The position numbers were made by a program, and so were the translations under genes. The notes beneath the pieces are model-generated. The model made no database searches. It had not been told where the DNA came from and saw nothing but the letters and a program-made list of their open reading frames with translations. A stretch of DNA of 64,000 bases from Proteobacteria bacterium ST_bin12. Its GTDB lineage: Bacteria; Pseudomonadota; Gammaproteobacteria; Burkholderiales; Methylophilaceae. Below, in pieces: positions 17,569 through 26,752 of the stretch (position 1 is the stretch's first letter; each line of letters begins with the position of its first letter). Location of the stretch: the NCBI GenBank assembly GCA_002083635.1, contig MSXP01000001.1:356963-420962 (forward strand). The letters are read 5' to 3'.

Positions 17569-18251
17569 TAGCTTACACCGCCCAATAAGGGCACAAATTT
17601 AACCGCTTCTAACTTGGTTTGTACGTATTCGTTCGGCTTACGCTCAATGAGTACCAAGGTTTGGCTAGCGGTGCCGATAGGGATAATCAATCGGCCACCA
17701 ATCGCCAATTGTTCTAGCAATTCTTGCGGCACATGGCTGGCAGCAGCGGTTACAATAATGCCATCAAACGGCGCAAAAGCGCTCAAGCCAATGCTGCCAT
17801 CCGCATGATCGAGTTTTACATTAGTGCATTTTAATGTGCGTAAATGGCTTCTGGCTTTCATCACCAGCGGGCGAATACGCTCTAGTGATAGCACTTCTTT
17901 GGCTACTTTAGAGAGCACCGCGGTTTGATAGCCACAGCCGGTGCCTATTTCTAATACTTTATTCAATTGCGCACCGTTGCGCAAAATTTCGGTCATACGC
18001 GCCACAATATAAGGCTGCGAAATGGTCTGCCCAAAGCCAATTGGCAACGAAACATCTTCGTAAGCGCGAATACTTAAGGCTTCATCTACAAAAATATGGC
18101 GCGGAATTTCACCAATAGCCGATAACACCACTTCGTCTTTAATGCCTTGCTCACGCAGGCGGGTTAGCATGCGGTCGCGTGTGCGTAATGAAGTCATGCC
18201 AATGCCAGTTTTGGCGCTAGGTTTTAATAATGTTGGTTTAATCAAAGCCAT
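17568..18251 (-). CDS. pcm: Protein-L-isoaspartate O-methyltransferase Pcm
   Basis: A 227-residue SAM-dependent enzyme that starts repair of isoaspartyl residues in aged proteins. Family motifs are LPIGFGQTISQPYIVARMTE, VLEIGTGCGYQTAVLS (SAM motif I) and DGIIVTAAASHVP. Length matches, with an N-terminal extension of about 15 residues. It lies between surE and nlpD in the order known from many proteobacteria, 19 bases after surE and overlapping nlpD by one base. Confidence 0.95.
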   Translation of the reverse strand: MALIKPTLLKPSAKTGIGMTSLRTRDRMLTRLREQGIKDEVVLSAIGEIPRHIFVDEALSIRAYEDVSLPIGFGQTISQPYIVARMTEILRNGAQLNKVLEIGTGCGYQTAVLSKVAKEVLSLERIRPLVMKARSHLRTLKCTNVKLDHADGSIGLSAFAPFDGIIVTAAASHVPQELLEQLAIGGRLIIPIGTASQTLVLIERKPNEYVQTKLEAVKFVPLLGGVS

Positions 18252-18270
18252 ACGAATTATTTGCTTAACA

Positions 18271-19014
18271 TTATTTGGTTAACCATGTTTGAATTTCAGC
18301 TAATTGCGCGTGTTTGGTTAAATCTACTTGAATCGGCGAAATAGACACTTGATTGTTCGCAACCGCATAAAAATCGGTACCCTCACCACCATCATTGGGC
18401 GTGCCAGCCGCGCCCACCCAATACACAGTTTCGTTTCTGGGTGTTTTAAGTTGAATCACTGGTTCAGCCTTATGGCGTTTACCCAAACGCGTCACTGTCC
18501 TACCCATTAATGCTTCATAAGGCACGTCGGGTACATTCACATTAAGCAAAGTGGGGGACGCAAAACCATGCTCAATATAATGTTGCACTAGCTCAACAGC
18601 CACCCGAGCGGCCGTTTCAAAATAAGTAGAATTATGCTGCGACATCGATACAGCAATGGATGGAATGCCCAGTAAATAACCCTCAGTCGCGGCTGCTACG
18701 GTGCCAGAGTAAATCGTATCATCACCCATATTAGCGCCATCATTAATGCCTGAGATCACCATATCAGGCATGCTATCCATTAAGCCAGTCAGCGCAATAT
18801 GTACACAATCAGTTGGCGTACCATTGACATAAAAAAAACCGTTACTGGCTTTTTTAACGCTTAAAGGTCTATCTAATGTAAGCGAATTGCTAGCGCCACT
18901 GCGGTTACGCTCAGGTGCTACAACGGTAATATCGGCCAGCTTGGCGATGTGACTGGCCAGAGTATTCAAGCCGGGTGCAAAATAGCCGTCATCGTTTGAT
19001 ATGAGTATTTTCAT
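18271..19014 (-). CDS. surE: 5'/3'-nucleotidase SurE
   Basis: A 247-residue metal-dependent nucleotidase. The N-terminal ISNDDGYFAPGLNTLA holds the metal-binding Asp pair, and ISGINDGANMGDDTIYSGTVAAA forms the rest of the active site. It hydrolyses nucleoside 5'- and 3'-monophosphates and short polyphosphates and is linked to stationary-phase survival. It is the first gene of the surE-pcm-nlpD unit. Confidence 0.96.
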   Translation of the reverse strand: MKILISNDDGYFAPGLNTLASHIAKLADITVVAPERNRSGASNSLTLDRPLSVKKASNGFFYVNGTPTDCVHIALTGLMDSMPDMVISGINDGANMGDDTIYSGTVAAATEGYLLGIPSIAVSMSQHNSTYFETAARVAVELVQHYIEHGFASPTLLNVNVPDVPYEALMGRTVTRLGKRHKAEPVIQLKTPRNETVYWVGAAGTPNDGGEGTDFYAVANNQVSISPIQVDLTKHAQLAEIQTWLTK

Positions 19015-19093
19015 TCTTGTTGTGTAAAGCGCTTTGCCTATACTTAAATATTATAAACTGACTAGTAATTCTATACCGTTAGCCAATTATAAA

Positions 19094-19477
19094 TTAAGCC
19101 GCGCCCTTTAAAGCATTGTTTCGTGTGAGTTTTGCATAAAATATGGCGCACAGAAAAAATATCAGTGATAAAACCACCTCCATCAACGCTAATTGGCTAG
19201 ATAAGCCAGTGTCAGACCAAGCTCGCACTACGCCTTCGGTAAAATAAAACAAAATGAGCATGCCTGCCCATTGGTAAGTGTAACGGCGGCCTTTTAAAAT
19301 GCCAAATAAGGGAATTAATAGTGGCAAAGCTTTTAAAATCAGCAACGAGCCGTTGGGTTTTAGCGGCGCCAGCACACTCTCCCATGCGATGCACAGCAAA
19401 ATAAGTGCAATTAAGCAAATGCTTGCACCGAATTGCAAGCGCTTAGCTTGATAGTTGTGCGGTGAAAGTGGATTCAT
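19094..19477 (-). CDS. DUF2069 membrane protein
   Basis: A 127-residue protein with four hydrophobic segments. The pattern PNGSLLILKALPLLIPLFGIL followed by GRRYTYQW and FTEGVVRAWSD is that of DUF2069, a small inner-membrane family common in beta- and gammaproteobacteria, of unknown function and often beside wrbA. Here it is coupled to the HugZ-like gene by a 4-base ATGA overlap, with wrbA one gene further upstream. Confidence 0.85.
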   Translation of the reverse strand: MNPLSPHNYQAKRLQFGASICLIALILLCIAWESVLAPLKPNGSLLILKALPLLIPLFGILKGRRYTYQWAGMLILFYFTEGVVRAWSDTGLSSQLALMEVVLSLIFFLCAIFYAKLTRNNALKGAA

Positions 19478-20199
19478 ACGTGTTTACTTTTGCCAGAAAT
19501 TTTACTCATGGCTACAAAAGCGGCGCGAGCCGATTGCGCATCGGAAATGGGTGTTTCAAAATTAAAACGTAAGGTGTTGGTCGTGCCTTTGTCAATTATG
19601 GCGCGAATATCAAAGCCATCGATATCCACACCAATTAACTCAACACTTTGTGGCTTTACATTATAAAAGTGTTGGCAATACGCCATCATACTATACATAT
19701 GGTCTGCATTCATGTGTTGCAACATACCGTTTTCAAGTGCGGCAATCGTGTTATTGGCTATAGCAATTTCGCTGCCATCGGCCCAACCCATTTTTCCAAA
19801 GCCAGCAATATAGCGCGCGTGATGGATAGTAATGCGATAAAACGCAAAATCATGCATCTCAAAATAGCTGACGGTTTGCGGTAAATAACGCAAATATCGC
19901 GCGCGTAAGTCTGCATCACTTTTATCGATTTGTGCGGCTTCACCAATCAGCGTTAAACGCGCGTTAGCTTGCAAATCTGTCCCTTCAGCAAATATCAGTA
20001 AAGATACTTTTGGGTTAACGACAATGTTTTTGGTGTGTTCTGCAATGCTGCTGATTAATATAATCGGTTGGCAATCGCTATCCAGCACAAACGGCGTTAC
20101 AGAGCCAAATGGGTAGCCTGCAAATTTGCTGGAATGAGTCGATAAAATGCCATGCCGTGTGCTACGTAAAAATTGCCTTGCCTCAGTTGCTAACGTCAT
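19474..20199 (-). CDS. HugZ-like haem oxygenase family protein (split-barrel + DUF2470)
   Basis: A 241-residue protein with an N-terminal FMN-binding split-barrel domain (RHGILSTHSSKFAGYPFGSV, then ISSIAEHTKNI) and a C-terminal DUF2470 domain (MLQHMNADHMYSMMAYCQHF). This arrangement is that of HugZ/HutZ proteins, which break down haem, and of related pyridoxamine-oxidase-like proteins. The HMNADH stretch is conserved in the family. Whether it degrades haem here is not shown by context, as no haem uptake genes are nearby. Confidence 0.82.
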   Translation of the reverse strand: MTLATEARQFLRSTRHGILSTHSSKFAGYPFGSVTPFVLDSDCQPIILISSIAEHTKNIVVNPKVSLLIFAEGTDLQANARLTLIGEAAQIDKSDADLRARYLRYLPQTVSYFEMHDFAFYRITIHHARYIAGFGKMGWADGSEIAIANNTIAALENGMLQHMNADHMYSMMAYCQHFYNVKPQSVELIGVDIDGFDIRAIIDKGTTNTLRFNFETPISDAQSARAAFVAMSKISGKSKHV

Positions 20200-20205
20200 T
20201 CTTGC

Positions 20206-20799
20206 CTAAGCATTCAATTTTAATGATGTTTCGGCTAAGCGTTTACCCAAGGCCAGACACAATTTTTTCTCATCCGCCGTAATTGGCTTATCATCCATTG
20301 CGCCACCAATATGGCTTGCGCCATAAGGCGTGCCGCCAGATTGTGTGCTGGATAATTCAGGTTCGGAATAGGGCAAACCAACAATCAACATGCCGTGATG
20401 CATCAACGGCAACATCATGGTGATTAGAGTCGTTTCACTACCACCATGCATGGAACCTGTGCTGGTAAACACCGCCGCAGGCTTGCCAATCAGCCCGCCT
20501 TTTAACCATAAACCAGCTGTTCCATCTAAAAAATATTTCATTGGCGCCGCCATATTGCCAAAGCGAGTAGGGCTGCCCAGCGCCAAACCAATACATTCCT
20601 GCAAATCGCTCAATTCTACATAAGGGTCGCCATTTGCTGGAATGTCTGATTCCGTTGCCTCGCAATTCGCTGATACTTTTGGCACCGTGCGAATGCGTGC
20701 CTTTGCACCACCAACAGATTCAACGCCGCGCGCGATTAATTGCGCCATTTCTTTAACTGCTCCGCCTTGGGAATAGTAGAGGACTAAGATTTCGTTCAT
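20206..20799 (-). CDS. wrbA: NAD(P)H:quinone oxidoreductase WrbA
   Basis: A 197-residue flavodoxin-like FMN protein performing two-electron quinone reduction. Landmarks are VLYYSQGGAVKEMAQLIARGVE (FMN phosphate loop), GSPTRFGNMAAPMKYFLDGTAGLW and TSTGSMHGGSETT. Length matches WrbA. Its ATG overlaps the upstream NYN-gene stop by 4 bases and it ends 6 bases before the HugZ-like gene, so the four minus-strand genes from 21620 to 19094 look like one operon. Confidence 0.93.
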   Translation of the reverse strand: MNEILVLYYSQGGAVKEMAQLIARGVESVGGAKARIRTVPKVSANCEATESDIPANGDPYVELSDLQECIGLALGSPTRFGNMAAPMKYFLDGTAGLWLKGGLIGKPAAVFTSTGSMHGGSETTLITMMLPLMHHGMLIVGLPYSEPELSSTQSGGTPYGASHIGGAMDDKPITADEKKLCLALGKRLAETSLKLNA

Positions 20800-21620
20800 T
20801 TTTTTCTTTTATCTTTGATGCGTTGCTTTTTAGCATCTAACTCAAACAAACCAATTGTAGTGATTAAATCGCTAAACTTTGCATAACCATAATTTCTTGA
20901 ATCAAAGGCCGAATAGTTTTTTGTAATATGCTTTTTAATTTCACCTGTATTGGCATAACCGTCTTCATCTGAAAGGGATTCAATAGCCGATCTAATTAAG
21001 GAAACAAGTCTAGTATCCGAAGCCAGCTCTTGCTTGGTTTTCTTAACTACAGGCTTAAGTATTGTACTTTCGTCAGGTGTGAGCTTGCCTGTTATAGGCT
21101 GAGCAGTGACTTTTAGATTATTAATTTTAGCGTTATTAGAATCACTGCCATCATTTGAGTTAATAGTATCTTGGGAAAGAATTTCTATATAAATAAACTT
21201 ATTACAAGCTGCGATTAATGAATCAGGAGTTTTATCCTCACCAAATCCATAAACTAACTTCCCAGATTCACGAAATCGAATTGATAATCTGGTAAAGTCG
21301 CTATCGCTAGAGACTATACAAAAACCATCTAATGGTGCTGAGTAAAGCAAATCCATTGCATCAATAATCAAAGCACTATCTGTTGCATTTTTTCCAGTCG
21401 TGTTGGCAAATTGCTGTATGGGTTGAATAGCATGCTTAGGAAGCACTTCTTTCCACCGCTTCAAACGAGTGTCAGTCCAATCGCCGTAGATGCGCCTGAC
21501 GCTAGCATCCCCAAACTCAGATATTTCTTTAAAAAGCGCATCAATCACAGGAATAACATTGAAGGTATTATCTGCGTCTATTAGTACTGCAAGTCTTGGA
21601 TTATTTTTATCAGTATTCAA
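20796..21620 (-). CDS. NYN-domain ribonuclease-like protein with C-terminal OST-HTH/LOTUS domain
   Basis: A 274-residue protein. The N-terminal ~150 residues form a NYN (PIN-like) nuclease domain with the acidic cluster visible as LIDADN, NATDSALIIDAMDLLYS and VSSDSDFTRL. A variable linker follows, then a LOTUS/OST-HTH domain (about residues 200-265: LVSLIRSAIESLSDEDGYANTGEIKK). Family knowledge: such proteins bind and possibly cut RNA. Translation starts at TTG 21620 with AGGAG eight bases upstream. It overlaps wrbA by 4 bases. Confidence 0.85.
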   Translation of the reverse strand: MNTDKNNPRLAVLIDADNTFNVIPVIDALFKEISEFGDASVRRIYGDWTDTRLKRWKEVLPKHAIQPIQQFANTTGKNATDSALIIDAMDLLYSAPLDGFCIVSSDSDFTRLSIRFRESGKLVYGFGEDKTPDSLIAACNKFIYIEILSQDTINSNDGSDSNNAKINNLKVTAQPITGKLTPDESTILKPVVKKTKQELASDTRLVSLIRSAIESLSDEDGYANTGEIKKHITKNYSAFDSRNYGYAKFSDLITTIGLFELDAKKQRIKDKRKK

Positions 21621-21638
21621 GGCAGTAACTCCTAAAAG

Positions 21639-23024
21639 TTAATCAATCCGTTTGACCAAATCAGTTGCTTTACCAATATAACTAGCAGGTGTCATTTCAA
21701 GCAGCAATTGCTTTGCTTCTGCAGGAATCTTTAAGCCACCAATAAACGTATGCAGTGAGGCTTTATTGATGCCGCCTTTGCCTCGCGTGAGTTCTTTTAA
21801 TTGCTCATATGGGTTTTCAATGCAATAACGGCGCATCACGGTTTGGATTGGCTCGGCTAATACTTCCCAGCTGTTATCCAAGTCTTCAGCTAATTTTGTC
21901 GCGTTGATTTCTAATTTATTCAAGCCACGTAAGCAAGAATCGTAGCCTAACAATGTGTAACCGAATGCCACACCCATATTTCTTAACACCGTTGAATCGG
22001 TTAAATCGCGTTGCCAGCGTGAGACGGGAAGTTTTTCTGCCATATGACGCAAAACGGCGTTGGCTAAGCCCAAATTGCCTTCTGAGTTTTCAAAATCAAT
22101 TGGGTTGACTTTGTGCGGCATGGTTGATGAGCCGATTTCGCCAGCTTTAACTTTTTGTTTAAAATATCCAACAGAAATATAACCCCAAATATCACGATTC
22201 AAATCAATTAAAATCGTATTGATGCGCGCCAACGTATCAAATAGCTCCGCCATATAATCATGCGGTTCGATTTGAATTGTCATTGGGTTATAACTTAACC
22301 CTAAATTTTGCACAAATATTTGCGCAAAAGCTTCCCAATCAAATTTAGGATAAGCCGACAGGTGCGCGTTGAAATTGCCCACTGCGCCGTTGATTTTTCC
22401 TAAAACTTCATTGCTAACTAATTGTTTTTGCTGACGTTTTAGGCGATACACTACATTAGCTAATTCTTTACCCATCGTCGTTGGCGAAGCGGTTTGACCA
22501 TGCGTGCGCGATAGCATCGGCTGGTCAGCAAGTTGATGTGATAACTCACTTAAACGCCCAATTAAATCGCTTAAAAACGGCAAAATCACCGTATCGCGTG
22601 CACTTTTTAGCATTAGTCCATGCGATAAATTATTGATGTCTTCTGAAGTGCAAGCGAAGTGAATAAATTCACTGGCTTTTTTGATTTCTGGATTGATATC
22701 AAACTTTTCTTTCAGCCAGTATTCGAGCGCTTTTACATCGTGATTGGTGCGTGCTTCAATCGCTTTTACTTGCGCGGCATCGGCTTCAGAAAAGTTTTTG
22801 ATTGCTACATCCATCTCTTGAATGGTTTCTGGGGTAAATGGCGCAATTTCGGTTAACTCTTTGGCGGCAGATAGCGCTTTTAGCCATTCCACCTCTACCC
22901 AAGCGCGATGTTTAATTAGCGCATATTCACTAAAATAAGGGCGCAGCGCATCTAATTTGGTTTGGTAGCGGCCATCCAGAGGAGATAGCGCATTGAGGGT
23001 GGTAAGCGACTGCTTTTCTAACAT
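21639..23024 (-). CDS. purB: Adenylosuccinate lyase PurB
   Basis: A 461-residue enzyme of the fumarase/aspartase superfamily. It cleaves SAICAR to AICAR and adenylosuccinate to AMP, releasing fumarate. The superfamily signature SSTMPHKVNPIDFENSEGN is present at about residues 302-320, and SRTHGQTASPTTMGKE contains the catalytic His region. The length equals that of E. coli PurB-type enzymes (456). It ends 18 bases before the NYN gene. Confidence 0.97.
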   Translation of the reverse strand: MLEKQSLTTLNALSPLDGRYQTKLDALRPYFSEYALIKHRAWVEVEWLKALSAAKELTEIAPFTPETIQEMDVAIKNFSEADAAQVKAIEARTNHDVKALEYWLKEKFDINPEIKKASEFIHFACTSEDINNLSHGLMLKSARDTVILPFLSDLIGRLSELSHQLADQPMLSRTHGQTASPTTMGKELANVVYRLKRQQKQLVSNEVLGKINGAVGNFNAHLSAYPKFDWEAFAQIFVQNLGLSYNPMTIQIEPHDYMAELFDTLARINTILIDLNRDIWGYISVGYFKQKVKAGEIGSSTMPHKVNPIDFENSEGNLGLANAVLRHMAEKLPVSRWQRDLTDSTVLRNMGVAFGYTLLGYDSCLRGLNKLEINATKLAEDLDNSWEVLAEPIQTVMRRYCIENPYEQLKELTRGKGGINKASLHTFIGGLKIPAEAKQLLLEMTPASYIGKATDLVKRID

Positions 23025-23068
23025 AATTCTAAGCTTTCAAACGGCGGTTCAATAACCCGCTATTTTAC

Positions 23069-23095
23069 CCTAAATTTGCCGTAGTTAAATTTAGG
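23069..23095. terminator. Perfect AT-rich hairpin downstream of prpD
   Basis: CCTAAATTT (23069-23077) and AAATTTAGG (23087-23095) make a 9-bp perfect stem with a 9-base loop between the prpD stop and purB. There is no proper U run on the minus strand, so it may be a weak terminator or processing site. Confidence 0.4.
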
Positions 23096-23126
23096 TTGCT
23101 GATTAGTCGCTTACCTGAATGGCAAT

Positions 23127-24587
23127 TTACACAACCAGCATATCCACAAACATATTCACTGGCGTGGCTTCTAATTTGGCTTGGTCTAAACACAAGCCCA
23201 AAATATTCGCCTGTTTTTTAGTGTCAAAGCGGCGTGCTAGATTCACTTTGAATTTTTTTACCAGTTCTGGAATTCCCTCACCGCGCCGGCGGCGATGGCC
23301 GATTGGGTATTCCACTGCGATATTGTCTGAGCTTGTGCCGTCTTTAAAAAACACTTGAATCGCGTTGGCGATTGAGCGTTTTTCTGGGTCGTGGTAGTCC
23401 TTAGTATATTCGGCCTTTTCTACGCAAGTCATTTTGGCACGAATTGCGTCTATGCGTGGGTCGGCTGCTACTGCGTTTTCATAATCAAGTGCTACCAAGT
23501 TGCCTTTTAATAAACCAATCGCTGCCATATATTGAATACAATGATCGCGGTCGGCGGGGTTATCTAAGGGGCCTGTTTTATCAATAATGCGAATTGCCGA
23601 TTCGTGTGTGGTAATCACGATTTTATCGATTTGATTAATTTGATCTAAGGTTTGGATTTTTGAGCCAATTTGAGTGTTAAGTTGAATGGCGCATTCAACG
23701 GCGGTTTGCGCATGGAACTCAGCTGGGAAAGAAATTTTGAACAATACTTGCTCCATTACATAAGAGCCGTAATCGCGTTGAAATTTAAACGCATTGCCTT
23801 TAAATAGCACATCGTAAAATCCCCAGGTTTTTGCGGTTAATGCGCTGGGGTAACCCATTTCTCCTTGCATCGTCATCCATGCCAAACGTACTGCGCGCGA
23901 AGTTGCATCGCCTGCCGCCCAAGATTTACGTGAGCCAGTGTTTGGTGAATGGCGATAAGTACGCAAACTTTGACCATCGACAAATGCATTTGAAACGGCG
24001 TTGATGATGTCTTCCTTGTTGCCGCCTAATAATTTAGTCACTACAGCGGTTGAAGCGATTTTGACCAAAATCACGTGGTCTAAACCAACGCGGTTAAAGC
24101 TATTTTCAAGCGCTAAAACACCTTGAATCTCGTGCGCTTTAATCATGGCAGTTAATACGTCTTTAACCGTCAGCGGCGATTTGCCTTCATTGATATTTTT
24201 GCGCGACATATAATCAGCCACCGCCAAAATGCCGCCCAGGTTATCAGAGGGGTGGCCCCATTCCGCAGCCAGCCAGGTATCATTAAAGTCTAACCAGCGA
24301 ATCATCGTGCCGATATTGAATGCGGCTAAGATTGGGTCTAGTTGGTAAGATGTGCCTGGAACTTTCGCACCATTTGGAACGACTGTGCCAGCAATCACTG
24401 GGCCTAGTAATTTGGTGCAAGCAGGATAATCTAACGCTTCGAAGCCACAACCCAACGTGTCGATTAAACAATTGCGTGCTGTATCGAATGCTTCATTAGA
24501 TTCGATTTCAAAATCAGCGACATAGTTTGCGATATCGACAATGACTTGGTCGGGAGCGGGGCGAACATTAGAAATGTGAGCAGACAT
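23127..24587 (-). CDS. prpD: 2-methylcitrate dehydratase PrpD
   Basis: A 486-residue cofactor-free dehydratase of the MmgE/PrpD family that converts 2-methylcitrate to cis-2-methylaconitate. Landmarks are DTLGCGFEALDYPACTKLLG near the start, MIRWLDFNDTWLAAEWGHPSDNLGG in the first third and the FPAEFHAQTAVE region. Length agrees with E. coli PrpD (483). It is the last gene of the minus-strand operon starting at the 29.8-kb promoter. The product is presumably hydrated by AcnB, encoded in the divergent cluster. Confidence 0.96.
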   Translation of the reverse strand: MSAHISNVRPAPDQVIVDIANYVADFEIESNEAFDTARNCLIDTLGCGFEALDYPACTKLLGPVIAGTVVPNGAKVPGTSYQLDPILAAFNIGTMIRWLDFNDTWLAAEWGHPSDNLGGILAVADYMSRKNINEGKSPLTVKDVLTAMIKAHEIQGVLALENSFNRVGLDHVILVKIASTAVVTKLLGGNKEDIINAVSNAFVDGQSLRTYRHSPNTGSRKSWAAGDATSRAVRLAWMTMQGEMGYPSALTAKTWGFYDVLFKGNAFKFQRDYGSYVMEQVLFKISFPAEFHAQTAVECAIQLNTQIGSKIQTLDQINQIDKIVITTHESAIRIIDKTGPLDNPADRDHCIQYMAAIGLLKGNLVALDYENAVAADPRIDAIRAKMTCVEKAEYTKDYHDPEKRSIANAIQVFFKDGTSSDNIAVEYPIGHRRRRGEGIPELVKKFKVNLARRFDTKKQANILGLCLDQAKLEATPVNMFVDMLVV

Positions 24588-24624
24588 TTAAAACTTTCTA
24601 TAATTTGATAGTTGACTTCAAAAT

Positions 24625-25773
24625 TTAACGATTTTTTAACGCAACATAGGGTCGATTATCTGGCCCAACATATTCCGCATTGGGGCGGATTATTTTGTTA
24701 TCAATACGTTGCTCAATCACATGTGCAACCCAGCCTGTTGTGCGTGAAATCACGAATATTGGCGTAAACATGCCAGTTGGAATGCCCATCATGTGATAGC
24801 TAGACGCACTGTACCAATCTAAGTTGGGGAACATTTTTTTCTCGCGCCACATCACTTCTTCAATGCGAGAAGACACTTCAAAAAGTGTCATATTGCCGTT
24901 ATTTGCACATAATTTGCGGCTAACTTCTTTGATTGATTCATTTCTTGGGTCAGCGATTGTATATACGGGATGACCAAAACCAATAATAATTTCTTTGCGC
25001 GCCATGCGTGCCAGAATATCTGCCTCTGCTTCATCGGCATTTTGATAGCGGCTGATAATTTCCATTGCGGCTTCATTCGCGCCACCATGTTTTGCGCCGC
25101 GTAATGCACCAATCGCGCCGGTGATACAACTGTACATATCAGATAAGGTGCCTGCAATTACACGCCCAGTGAAAGTAGATGCGTTAAATTCATGCTCTGC
25201 ATATAACACCAGTGAAGTATTCATCGCATCAATATGTAATTGGCTGGGTGCTTTGCCATGCAATACATGCAGAAAATGCGCGGCAATACTGTCATCATCT
25301 GTGTCAACTTCTACCCGCTTGCCGTTGTGGCTAAAGTGATACCAATACAGCAAAATAGAGCCAAAGCAGGCAATTAGTCTGTCGCCTAAATCTTGCGCGG
25401 CTTGCGTGTTTCTGTCAGCCGCTTCTGGTTCCAAAGTACCCAGCATCGCGCATCCGGTGCGCATCACATCCATTGGGTGCGTGTTTTTAGGGATTTGCTC
25501 TAAGACGGTTTTAAGCTCAGCGGGTAAGGCTCGTAGCTGTTTTAACTTGGCGTGGTAAGCCGTTAATTGTGCTTGGTTTGGTAACTCGCCATGAATTAAC
25601 AAGTAAGCGACTTCTTCAAACGTGGCGTATTTAGCCAGCTCAATTATATCGTAACCGCGGTAATGCAAGTCGTTGCCTGTATGGCCTACGGTGCATATTG
25701 CTGTGTTGCCTGCAGTTACGCCCGCAAGCGCTACGCCTTTTTTCTTTTTAGGCGCTTCGGCTACATTTTCCAT
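24625..25773 (-). CDS. prpC: 2-methylcitrate synthase PrpC
   Basis: A 382-residue citrate-synthase-fold enzyme that condenses propionyl-CoA with oxaloacetate. Typical PrpC stretches are GVTAGNTAICTVGHTGNDLHYRGY at the start, the catalytic His region GAKHGGANEAAM..., and IIGFGHPVYTIADPR. The short ~380-residue form and the prpB/prpD neighbours favour PrpC over housekeeping citrate synthase. The N-terminus has a lysine run (KKKK). Some family members also accept acetyl-CoA. Confidence 0.96.
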   Translation of the reverse strand: MENVAEAPKKKKGVALAGVTAGNTAICTVGHTGNDLHYRGYDIIELAKYATFEEVAYLLIHGELPNQAQLTAYHAKLKQLRALPAELKTVLEQIPKNTHPMDVMRTGCAMLGTLEPEAADRNTQAAQDLGDRLIACFGSILLYWYHFSHNGKRVEVDTDDDSIAAHFLHVLHGKAPSQLHIDAMNTSLVLYAEHEFNASTFTGRVIAGTLSDMYSCITGAIGALRGAKHGGANEAAMEIISRYQNADEAEADILARMARKEIIIGFGHPVYTIADPRNESIKEVSRKLCANNGNMTLFEVSSRIEEVMWREKKMFPNLDWYSASSYHMMGIPTGMFTPIFVISRTTGWVAHVIEQRIDNKIIRPNAEYVGPDNRPYVALKNR

Positions 25774-25816
25774 AAGGTTCCTCCCTAGGTTTAAATCATT
25801 TATGGTGAACTGGCTT

Positions 25817-26704
25817 TTAGTTCTTTTCTTGTTTGAATAATGCGTCTAATTTTTGCTCAAAAGCGTGATAACCCAAATGCTCGTAAAGATCCATGCGGGT
25901 TTGCATGGTGCTCACCACATTTGCTTGAGTGCCCTCATTTTTTACTGTTTGATACACGTTAAGTGCAGCCTGATTCATGGCGCGGAAAGCAGAAAGTGGA
26001 TACAAGACCATGCTCACATCTGCATCGCGCAATTCATTCACCGTAAATAAAGGCGTGCTGCCAAATTCGGTAATATTGGCTAACACGGGCACTTTGACTG
26101 CCGTAGCAAACTGTTTATACATGCTTAATTCGGTAATCGCTTCAGGGAAAATCATATCTGCACCTGCCTCGGCACAAGCACAGGCGCGGTCGATAGCAGA
26201 CTGCAACCCTTCAACCGACAAAGCATCGGTACGCGCCATCACGACAAAATCATCATACGGTTTTGCGTCCACCGCGGCTTTGACGCGATCCACCATTTCA
26301 TGCAAACTCACAATGGCTTTATTCGGGCGATGACCACAACGTTTAGCCGAAACTTGGTCTTCAATATGCACTGCTGCTGCACCCGCTTTTGCAATCGATT
26401 TGACAGAACGCGCAATATTAAAAGCGCCGCCCCAGCCCGTATCGATATCGACTAATAATGGCGTATCCACGGCATCGGTAATACGGCGCACGTCAATTAA
26501 CACATCTTCCAATGTTGAAATGCCCAAATCGGGCAAGCCGAGCGAGCCAGCCGCCACACCACCACCTGATAAGTAAATGGCTTTAAAGCCACTTTGGGTG
26601 GCGAGCATAGCGTGATACGCATTAATTGCGCCGATAATTTGCAGCGGTTTTTCGGCCTGTAAAGCGGCACGAAAGCGCGCACCTGCGGTGGTTGATTGCG
26701 TCAT
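25817..26704 (-). CDS. prpB: 2-methylisocitrate lyase PrpB
   Basis: A 295-residue member of the isocitrate lyase/PEP mutase superfamily that splits 2-methylisocitrate into pyruvate and succinate. Visible features are AIYLSGGGVAAGSLGLPDLG, the metal site LLVDIDTGWGG, the catalytic loop SAKRCGHRPNK containing the active-site Cys (KRCGH), and VMARTDA. It lies 43 bases before prpC. It supplies succinate to the succinate dehydrogenase encoded in the divergent operon. Confidence 0.97.
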   Translation of the reverse strand: MTQSTTAGARFRAALQAEKPLQIIGAINAYHAMLATQSGFKAIYLSGGGVAAGSLGLPDLGISTLEDVLIDVRRITDAVDTPLLVDIDTGWGGAFNIARSVKSIAKAGAAAVHIEDQVSAKRCGHRPNKAIVSLHEMVDRVKAAVDAKPYDDFVVMARTDALSVEGLQSAIDRACACAEAGADMIFPEAITELSMYKQFATAVKVPVLANITEFGSTPLFTVNELRDADVSMVLYPLSAFRAMNQAALNVYQTVKNEGTQANVVSTMQTRMDLYEHLGYHAFEQKLDALFKQEKN

Positions 26705-26752
26705 TTTTTGCTCTAATTTAAGGGTTAAGTAATGATTGCTTATGAGGGTGAA

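Noticed and set aside
23025..23126. Riboswitch or small RNA at the 23.07-kb hairpin
   Set aside because: It lies downstream of prpD and upstream of purB with only one AT-rich stem and no conserved aptamer sequence that I can recognise.
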